DNA of 64,000 bases from Salibaculum halophilum (GTDB lineage: Bacteria > Pseudomonadota > Alphaproteobacteria > Rhodobacterales > Rhodobacteraceae): positions 62,001 through 126,000 of the forward strand of contig NZ_MSIT01000009.1 of the NCBI RefSeq assembly GCF_002094885.1, in the 5' to 3' direction. Below the pieces are notes generated by a model. The model ran no database searches, had not been told where the DNA came from, and was given only the letters and a program-made list of their open reading frames with translations. A program made the translations under genes and the position numbers. Each line of letters opens with the position of its first letter. Position 1 is the first letter of the stretch. Positions 56,367 through 64,000 of this stretch are shown one piece after another.

Positions 56367-56540
56367 TGGTGCGGTCTCTTCCCTGGGGTCGGCGCCGGCG
56401 GGGCGCGTGGTCACATGCTGGCACACCCTAATCACGACCGTGGCCGCGCTTGCACCGCGATTGCGACATTTTCGCACCCGGAATCGTCGGTCATGTCCGG
56501 GCGCATTTCAGATCAGGGCGGGTGCACCGCCGCCCAGCGC

Positions 56541-57122
56541 TCAGGGCGCCCAGCGGCGCTGGTCGGGCACGTGCAGGCGCAGCCGGTCGCCGATCACCAG
56601 GGCACCGGGGCGCTCGACCCAGGCGGTCACGCCGCGCCGCCCCTCGGCGGCGGCCTTGAAGGCCTTGCCGTGGCCGGTATGGTGGCGGTCGACCGTCAGG
56701 CCGGGCTGGTGGCAGGGGCGATTCTGCATGTCGATCACGAGGGTGGTGCCGCCCTCGGCCTGCAGGCGCGACGACGGCGGCACATGGCTGAAATCGGCCA
56801 GCCCCTGGATGACGAGGTTCACGCCCAGCCAGGCCGGATCGAGCGCGGCCAGACCCATGTCGGCGGCGACCTGCGCGAGCTCTTCGGCACTGACGATGCT
56901 CAGCTGCCGGACGTTTGCGATCTCTGTGCCCTTGGGATGCTGCGCCGTGACCCGTGAACAGGACGCCCGCGTGCGCCCGGCATAGGGCGCATCCGCCAGT
57001 CCGCCGAAGCCCAGATCCAGACGGTCCAGCGCCTCACCGTTCACCGCCGGTTCCACACGTTCGGTCATCCGGCCGACCCAGGTGATCGTGGCGTGATGAT
57101 CCGTGGGGGTCAGCGCGGGCAT
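56541..57122 (-). CDS. MOSC domain-containing protein
   Basis: 193 residues. Consists of a single MOSC domain (beta-barrel) with the conserved cysteine in MQNRPCHQPG and segments IVSAEELAQVAADMG and RRGVTAWVERPGALVIGDRL typical of the YiiM/YuaD-like MOSC proteins. MOSC domains handle sulfur or molybdenum cofactor-related substrates; the target here is unknown. ATG 57122 begins the conserved part. It lies downstream of the ftsH terminator on the same strand. Confidence 0.82.
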   Translation of the reverse strand: MPALTPTDHHATITWVGRMTERVEPAVNGEALDRLDLGFGGLADAPYAGRTRASCSRVTAQHPKGTEIANVRQLSIVSAEELAQVAADMGLAALDPAWLGVNLVIQGLADFSHVPPSSRLQAEGGTTLVIDMQNRPCHQPGLTVDRHHTGHGKAFKAAAEGRRGVTAWVERPGALVIGDRLRLHVPDQRRWAP

Positions 57123-57196
57123 GCGGCACCTCGGTTCGGGCTCGGTCCCGATCGTCCGACGTTTCCCGCCCGCGCGCAAGACCCGCACGGTAGTAA

Positions 57197-57223
57197 AAAG
57201 CCCCGCCGGTCCGGCGGGGCTTT
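57197..57223 (-). terminator. rho-independent terminator of ftsH
   Basis: AAAGCCCCGCCGG (57197-57209) and CCGGCGGGGCTTT (57211-57223) pair perfectly around a single base. On the minus strand the stem ends in a run of five U (57195-57199). It lies eight bases after the ftsH stop. Confidence 0.92.
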
Positions 57224-57230
57224 GCTTGGA

Positions 57231-59132
<1,902 letters not shown>

Positions 59133-59186
59133 GGCGAACTCCTATAGATTCGGACACGGGCGCGCATGGCGCCTGCGTGTTGCACC

Positions 59187-59214
59187 AAGATAGACACCTT
59201 CGCCCGTTCTTCAA
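59187..59214 (-). promoter_or_regulatory. candidate heat-shock (RpoH-type) promoter of ftsH
   Basis: On the minus strand TTGAAG (59209-59214) and TATCTT (59187-59192, within CTATCTT) are 16 bases apart. This resembles the alphaproteobacterial sigma-32 pattern CTTGAA-N16/17-CYTATNT. It would overlap the tilS stop and give a leader of about 48 bases. ftsH is a common RpoH target. The match is partial. Confidence 0.4.
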
Positions 59215-60482
59215 TGCGAAAGCAGGTCCGATGCAAAAGACGTGACAATCCGCGCAGTCCAGTCGGAACTGTGCCCGGCCAGCGGCGCGGCGATCAGCGC
59301 ATCGCCCCGCCAGACCGCCGGCGACGCCATGAGCGAGGCGCGCGGCAGGCCCGTGTCGCGCCAGCCGGGGCAGTCCCTGACGCCCTCGCCCAGCGCCCTG
59401 ATCTCCAGCCCCGGTGCATGGGGGCCGTCCAGACGCCAGCGCCCGTCCCAGATTTCGCGCGTGTCGCAGCGGGTCTGGGCAACGGCGTTGGGCTCGCGGC
59501 TCAGGCGCAGAACCGACCCGGCCCGAGCGGTCACGAGGCAGCCCGCGGCGGTTTGGCGCGGGCCTTCGTTTTCCAGCGCCGAGCGCAGGTTGGCCAGTGT
59601 CGTGCGGCGCGGGGCATAGGCCGCGCCCGCGACCCATTGCAGCCCCCGCGCGATCAACCGCCGTTCGATTTCGGGGTGCAGCCCCGCATCGGGCCCATGC
59701 GGGATCAGAAGATCGCCCCGATCCTCGATCACATGGCGCTGCGCCTCTTGCGCCGTATATTGCTCCAGCGCCGATCGCGCCATTCGCAGGGCCTCGGCCG
59801 TCTCGTTGAGGCCGTCGGCATCCACGCCCAGGGGGGCCAGCGCCGCGAGCCGAGCGCGGGCGCGGGTCCGGTCATAGCGCGGATCGTCGTTCGTCGGGTC
59901 TTCGGTCCAGTCAACCGCGTTGCGGCGCAAGTACGCACGCAGCGCCGCGCGGGTCTGCTGCAAGAGTGGGCGGCTCCATGTCATGCCCTGCCGCCGAAAT
60001 GTCTGATCCATCGCGGCAAGGCCATCCAGCCCGGCCTTGCGCCCCAGCCGCATCAGGAATGTCTCGGCAAGATCATCGGCCGTATGGCCCAGCAGAACCG
60101 GCGCGATGCCGCGGTCCCGCGCCCAGTCGGCGATCAGGCGATAGCGGGCGTCGCGGGCGGCGGCCATGATGTTGCCACCGCGCGCGCCGGTCCATTTCAG
60201 CGTTGTCTGCCGCACCCCGAGCCGCGCACACAGATCGGCCACGGCGCGCGCTTCGGCCGCGGCCTCGGGGCGCAGCCCGTGATCGAGGGTGACCGCTTCG
60301 ACCTGCTGCCCCAGATACCGCGCCCGGCGCCAGACCAGATGCAACAGCGCCACGGAGTCACCACCGCCGGAAACCGCGACGCCAAGGCGCGAGGCCCGGT
60401 CGCGGGGCAGGCACGTATCGACAGCAGACAACAGGGGCGCATCGTCGCCCTGTTCGCGCAGCCAGTCCGGGTCTAGCCGCAT
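59211..60482 (-). CDS. tilS: tRNA(Ile)-lysidine synthase
   Basis: 423 residues. It modifies the wobble cytidine of tRNA-Ile(CAU) with lysine so that AUA is read. The PP-loop SGGGDS is at residues 38-43, followed by TLDHGLRPEA, GHTADDLAET and the RLGRKAGLDGL region, all diagnostic of the TilS ATPase domain. The C-terminal part is shorter and less conserved. The start overlaps the end of cpoB by 10 bases. Confidence 0.95.
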   Translation of the reverse strand: MRLDPDWLREQGDDAPLLSAVDTCLPRDRASRLGVAVSGGGDSVALLHLVWRRARYLGQQVEAVTLDHGLRPEAAAEARAVADLCARLGVRQTTLKWTGARGGNIMAAARDARYRLIADWARDRGIAPVLLGHTADDLAETFLMRLGRKAGLDGLAAMDQTFRRQGMTWSRPLLQQTRAALRAYLRRNAVDWTEDPTNDDPRYDRTRARARLAALAPLGVDADGLNETAEALRMARSALEQYTAQEAQRHVIEDRGDLLIPHGPDAGLHPEIERRLIARGLQWVAGAAYAPRRTTLANLRSALENEGPRQTAAGCLVTARAGSVLRLSREPNAVAQTRCDTREIWDGRWRLDGPHAPGLEIRALGEGVRDCPGWRDTGLPRASLMASPAVWRGDALIAAPLAGHSSDWTARIVTSFASDLLSH

Positions 60483-61294
60483 CCGAGCGATTGCATCGCC
60501 TGGCCTGCCACGTCGACCTGGTCGCTGTCGGGAAAGCGCGTTTCGACCTCGCCCAGGGTGATGCAGGCATCCTCCTGCTGACCGAGGTCGCCGAGCGCCT
60601 TGCCAAGCCGGGTCAGCGCCTCGGGGGCGACAGGGCCGCGCGGGGCGGCCGAAAAACTGTCGAGATAGCCGCGCGCGGCGTTCGACGTCTCGCCCAGCTG
60701 TTGGTGCGCCTTGCCGCGCAGCAGGTGGGCCTCGGCGGCGACCGGCGATCCCGGGTAAGTCTCGCTGAAGCTGGCAAGCAGGTCGGTGGCGGCGCGATAG
60801 TCATTCTCGGCCATGGCGGCCCGAGCGCGCTCGAAATCCTCGCGCTCAGCCACGGCGAGTTGGGGGCCTGTGCCGGGTGTCCGGTCCGGCTGATCGGCGG
60901 GGGTGCTCTCCTGCCCACCCAGCGTCGGGGTGCGGCCCAGATTGCCGATATCGCAGTCCTCTTCAAGCTCGCAAAGGCGGAACTCGAGGTCGCCGATGCG
61001 GTTGGTGCCGTCGCTGACGATCCGCTCGATGCGGAATTCCAGCTGTTCGGTCTTGGCCGTCAGGCGGGTCAGCTCGGCCTCGATGGCGATGAGCCGGTCC
61101 AGCGGGTTGGCCCCGGCAACGCCGTCCTGCGTGGGCTGGCCGCTCGGGCTGAGCTCCTGTCGCAGCCGTTCAAGATCGCCGTAAAGCGCAAAAAGCTCCG
61201 CCCGGATGTCTGCCAGCGTCTGATCCTGCTGGGCCGCCACCGGACCCGCCAGCGCCAACACCAGACCGAATGAGACAAGACCCCTGCGCAACAT
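60473..61294 (-). CDS. cpoB: Tol-Pal coordinator CpoB (YbgF)
   Basis: 273 residues. Signal peptide MLRRGLVSFGLVLALAGPVAAQ. A coiled-coil region (about 25-105; LADIRAELFALYGDLERL, IEAELTRLTAKTEQLEFRI) is followed by TPR repeats in the C-terminal half (ERARAAMAENDYRAATDLLA, AHLLRGKAHQQLGETSNAAR). CpoB links Tol-Pal function to peptidoglycan synthesis in the periplasm. The cysteines in CELEEDCD may form a disulfide. Located 25 bases downstream of pal. Confidence 0.93.
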   Translation of the reverse strand: MLRRGLVSFGLVLALAGPVAAQQDQTLADIRAELFALYGDLERLRQELSPSGQPTQDGVAGANPLDRLIAIEAELTRLTAKTEQLEFRIERIVSDGTNRIGDLEFRLCELEEDCDIGNLGRTPTLGGQESTPADQPDRTPGTGPQLAVAEREDFERARAAMAENDYRAATDLLASFSETYPGSPVAAEAHLLRGKAHQQLGETSNAARGYLDSFSAAPRGPVAPEALTRLGKALGDLGQQEDACITLGEVETRFPDSDQVDVAGQAMQSLGCG

Positions 61295-61319
61295 CGCGAC
61301 CCCCCGGTCCTTTACCCTG

Positions 61320-61838
61320 TCAGCTTGTCGCGCCGAGCGAGATCACGGTCACGGCCCGGCGGTTCTGGGAATAGCAGCTTTCGTCGGAACAGACCGCGAG
61401 CGGCTTTTCCTTGCCCCAGCTCTTGGTCTCGATGCGGGTTGCCGCCACGCCCCTGGACACAAGGTAGTCGCGCACCGAATTGGCCCGGCGCGCGCCTAGC
61501 GCGAGGTTGTATTCCCGCGTGCCCTGTTCGTCGGCATGGCCCTCGATCACGGCCCGGTAATCGGTGTTGGCCAGCAGCCAGCGCGCCTGTCCGTCAAGCA
61601 CGGCCTGCGCCTCGGGGCTGAGCGTGGACTGGTCGACCGCGAAAAGAACACGGTCCCCGATGGTCTGGTTGAAATAGGCCGGGCTTTCCGGGTCGCCCGC
61701 CGATCCGAGGCCGGATTGGTCGATCCCGGCCTGCCCAGCGGCGGTGCCGGCCCCGGGATTGTCGAAGCGGTCGGCATTGGTGCAGCCGCTCAGCGCCAGC
61801 GCGCCGAGAAGAAGGGCCGCCTTGAGTGCATGGGTCAT
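61320..61838 (-). CDS. pal: peptidoglycan-associated lipoprotein Pal
   Basis: 172 residues from ATG 61838. Lipoprotein signal MTHALKAALLLGALALSGC with Cys19; low-complexity linker; C-terminal OmpA domain with VLFAVDQSTLSPEAQAVLD, IEGHADEQGTREYNLALG and RRAVTVISLG. It anchors the outer membrane to peptidoglycan and binds TolB. An upstream in-frame start at 61883 would remove the signal peptide from the N terminus, so it is rejected. Confidence 0.96.
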   Translation of the reverse strand: MTHALKAALLLGALALSGCTNADRFDNPGAGTAAGQAGIDQSGLGSAGDPESPAYFNQTIGDRVLFAVDQSTLSPEAQAVLDGQARWLLANTDYRAVIEGHADEQGTREYNLALGARRANSVRDYLVSRGVAATRIETKSWGKEKPLAVCSDESCYSQNRRAVTVISLGATS

Positions 61839-61864
61839 TCGGTGTGTCCTGTCATTCTTGATAG

Positions 61865-61882
61865 TGCTCGTTATAATCAGCA
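61865..61882. promoter_or_regulatory. AT-rich dyad upstream of pal
   Basis: TGCTCGTTATAATCAGCA is an imperfect dyad with TGCT/AGCA arms around TTATAA, in the 83-base tolB-pal gap. It could hold a -10 element for pal or an operator. A GGCCCGCGGGCC palindrome (61889-61900) lies beside it. Evidence is weak. Confidence 0.3.
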
Positions 61883-61921
61883 TAGCATGGCCCGCGGGCC
61901 TTAGAAATCACCAATGCGTGG

Positions 61922-63235
61922 TCACGGCTGCAGTGGCCCCCAAGACGGATCCGAAGCGCCCGTCGGGGTCTGGACTTTCTTGAGGTTGCGGCCCGTGATA
62001 TCGACCGAGAACAGGCTGGAGCTGCCCTCGGCGCCGCGAGTCTCGCGCGAGAACATGATGACCCGGCCGTTGGGTGCCCAGGTCGGCCCCTCGTCCAAGA
62101 ACGACGCGGTCAGCAGGCGTTCCTCGCTGCCGTCGGTGCGCATCACCCCGATGTGGAAGCGGCCGGCGTTCTGTTTGGTAAAGGCGATCAGGTCGCCGCG
62201 CGGCGACCAGACCGGGGCACCGTAGCGCCCCTCGCCGAAGGAGATGCGCCGGGCCTCGCCGCCATTGGCGCTCATGACGTAGAGCTGCTGCTGGCCGGAG
62301 CGGTCGCTTTCGAAGACGATGCGGCTTCCGTCGGGGCTGAAGGACGGGGCGGTCTCGATCGAGGGGGCGTTGGTCAGCCGGGTGTGCTGGCCCGTGCGCA
62401 GGTCGGTGCGCCAGATGTCGCTGTTACCGCCCTGCGAGAGGCTGTAGATGACCTGCCGGCCGTCGCGGCCAAAGCGCGGGCTGAAGGCCATGTCGCCCGG
62501 CTGGGTGGTCAGCTGCTGGCGCCCGACCGTCGAGACGTCGAGCACGTAGATACGGGGAAATCCGCTTTCGTAGCTGGTATAGAGCACCCTGTCGCCGTCG
62601 GGGCTGAAACGCGGGGCCAGCACGATGGCGTCGCTGTCGGTCAGGTACTGCACGTTGGCGCCGTCATAATCCATGATCGCGAGGCGCTTGGCGCGGTCGT
62701 CCTTTGGGCCGGTCTCGGCCACGTAGACGACGCGACTGTCGAAATAGCCCTCTTCGCCGGTGATGCGGGAATAGACCGCGTCGGCGACCTTGTGCGCCAT
62801 GCGCCGCCAGCCCTGCGGCGTGCCCGAGAATTGCAGCCCCTCGCCCATCTCGGCGCCCGAGAACACGTCGTAGACGCGGAACTTGACGGTCAACCGCCCG
62901 CCACCCGTGGCAACCTCGCCGATCACCAGCGCCTGGGCGTTGATCGCCCGCCAGTCGGCAAAGGCGATGGAGTCGGCAAAGCTGTCCGGGGTCGAGATGA
63001 AGGCCGACCGCGGGATCTGGCGGAACAGGCCGGTTCCGGTAAGGTCCTGCGCGACGACGCGGCTGATGTCGCCGGCCAGGGCCTCGGCGCCGGCGCCCTC
63101 GGCGTGAAAGCCCGGCAAGGCGAAGGGCAGCGGCTCGATGACGCCGTCGGTCAGCTCCAGCCGGAGCGGCTCTTGCGCCGCCGCCGCCGTGGCCAGGAAA
63201 AGCGCCGAAAGGAAAGTCAGGAACCGGATCATCAT
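61922..63235 (-). CDS. tolB: Tol-Pal system beta-propeller protein TolB
   Basis: 437 residues. Signal peptide [21 protein letters not shown], an N-terminal alpha/beta domain, then a six-bladed beta-propeller whose blades repeat patterns such as [40 protein letters not shown] and [20 protein letters not shown]. TolB is periplasmic and connects TolA and Pal. GGAG precedes the first of two adjacent ATG codons. Downstream of tolA, with a 79-base gap. Confidence 0.97.
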   Translation of the reverse strand: MMIRFLTFLSALFLATAAAAQEPLRLELTDGVIEPLPFALPGFHAEGAGAEALAGDISRVVAQDLTGTGLFRQIPRSAFISTPDSFADSIAFADWRAINAQALVIGEVATGGGRLTVKFRVYDVFSGAEMGEGLQFSGTPQGWRRMAHKVADAVYSRITGEEGYFDSRVVYVAETGPKDDRAKRLAIMDYDGANVQYLTDSDAIVLAPRFSPDGDRVLYTSYESGFPRIYVLDVSTVGRQQLTTQPGDMAFSPRFGRDGRQVIYSLSQGGNSDIWRTDLRTGQHTRLTNAPSIETAPSFSPDGSRIVFESDRSGQQQLYVMSANGGEARRISFGEGRYGAPVWSPRGDLIAFTKQNAGRFHIGVMRTDGSEERLLTASFLDEGPTWAPNGRVIMFSRETRGAEGSSSLFSVDITGRNLKKVQTPTGASDPSWGPLQP

Positions 63236-63314
63236 GTCGTCTCCATTGTCTCAGGATCGCCCGGCAGTGCAATAGCCGCATGACAACCGGCCTGTCGGGA
63301 TATCCCGCCGCCAT

Positions 63315-64000
63315 CTACCATGAGCGCATGTTCTCGGGGTTGAAAGTCAGTTCCACGTTGCGCCACTGGTCATACTTGTCGGCGGGCAGGTCGTAGCCGG
63401 CGCCGTCGGTTTCGTTCTGACAGCGCAGCAGCGCGCGGCGGGCGATGCCGTAGGCGGTCTCGGCGTCGGCCTCGCTGCCACCTTCATGGCCGATCAACGC
63501 GATCGAGCCGGTATCGACCCGTCCGGTTTCCGTCATCGAGAAGGCCACGGTCACCTTGGTGCGCATCGCCCCGGTCGAGGCGCTGCCCACGTTCCAGCAC
63601 CGGCCGATCTGGCGCAGGAAACCGGTCTTGGCGGCGTCGCTCAACTGGCCGCCCGCGATCCCGGCACTGGGCTGCGGGTCGGGGTCTGCGGCCGTTTCGG
63701 CCAAGGCTTCGGCCACGGGGTCGGCAGCCTCGCTGGCCTCGGGTTCGGCCTCTTGGGTCTCGGCCGTCTGCGGCGCTGGGCGGCTTGGCCGGGCCTGCGG
63801 GCGCAGGCTGACCTCGGGGGCGCCCGAGGGCGTTTCCGCCTCGGTCACGATCTCGGGGGCGGCCTCCTCGGGGGCGGTGGACTGGTCCACCTCTTCGTCG
63901 GCGGTGTCCTCGGCCGGGGCATCCGAGGTCGCCTCGGCCACCCGGTCGTCGACCTGCGTGTCCGGCTCGGGCGGCGCGACCGGCTCGGGCGCGATGCGCT
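63315..64000 (-). CDS. tolA: TolA/TonB-like energy transducer, C-terminal part (5' end outside the window)
   Basis: The frame is open to the right edge, so the N terminus and membrane anchor are missing. About 228 residues remain. The first 120 are a low-complexity Pro/Glu/Ala-rich stalk (PEPVAPPEPDTQ and similar). The last 110 form a TolA/TonB C-terminal-like domain (GFLRQIGRCWNVGSAS, KVTVAFSMTETGRVDTGSI). The cysteine pair (Cys in RCWNV and LRCQN) fits the disulfide of TolA domain III. Position directly upstream of tolB supports TolA. Confidence 0.9.
   Translation of the reverse strand, partial: RIAPEPVAPPEPDTQVDDRVAEATSDAPAEDTADEEVDQSTAPEEAAPEIVTEAETPSGAPEVSLRPQARPSRPAPQTAETQEAEPEASEAADPVAEALAETAADPDPQPSAGIAGGQLSDAAKTGFLRQIGRCWNVGSASTGAMRTKVTVAFSMTETGRVDTGSIALIGHEGGSEADAETAYGIARRALLRCQNETDGAGYDLPADKYDQWRNVELTFNPENMRSW

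Overview
The window is GC-rich bacterial chromosome that reads as an alphaproteobacterium of the order Rhodobacterales (Roseobacter group or a close relative). The assignment rests on gene content and order, not on a database search: a ctaC-ctaB-ctaG-ctaE-SURF1 cluster running straight into thrC, an M16 peptidase and a GNAT gene; tolA-tolB-pal-cpoB-tilS-ftsH in a row; lysC near ptsP; divergent katG/oxyR; and a Tad pilus cluster with an OmpA-type lipoprotein in the CpaD position. I see no rRNA, tRNA, CRISPR array, intact insertion sequence or prophage. Genes are densely packed, with many 1 to 4 bp start/stop overlaps.

Layout. 1-8 kb: 3' end of a succinate-semialdehyde-type dehydrogenase, a lipoyl-less E2-like acyltransferase, katG with divergent oxyR, a Nudix hydrolase, a DUF1178 protein, and a mtnP-apt methylthioadenosine/adenine salvage operon. 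A fossil of a flavin-reductase-family gene lies next to it. 7.8-17 kb: a GNAT protein, an EcsC-family protein, ptsP (EI-Ntr), an SGNH lipoprotein, lysC, a GlcD-like flavoprotein, a secreted metallo-beta-lactamase-fold protein and a DUF4168 protein. 16.4-24 kb: the minus-strand cytochrome c oxidase biogenesis operon continuing into thrC, M16 peptidase and GNAT. A perfect FNR-type box lies upstream of ctaC. 24-30 kb: tldD, dprA and topA, with a long inverted repeat before topA.

29.8-48 kb is the most interesting part. A flippase-like membrane protein, a DprE1-like oxidase, a DprE2-like reductase and a convergent HAD-UbiA fusion together look like a pathway for polyprenyl-phosphoryl-D-arabinose. 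A lytic transglycosylase follows, then a Tad pilus cluster (two Flp pilins, CpaB, CpaC, an OmpA lipoprotein, CpaE, CpaF, TadB, TadC, two TPR lipoproteins and a prepilin peptidase). A polytopic protein whose first loop resembles GT-C glycosyltransferases closes the region. I propose, as inference only, that the donor pathway and the GT-C-like protein may serve arabinosylation of a surface structure, possibly the pilus.

48-64 kb: an AAA+ ATPase with a winged-helix-like N terminus, a ligase-associated DEXH helicase with PdeM, and a one-carbon operon of fhs and two tandem folD genes. One FolD lacks the cyclohydrolase lysine. Then come a MOSC protein, ftsH, tilS, cpoB, pal, tolB and the 3' part of tolA, which runs off the right edge.
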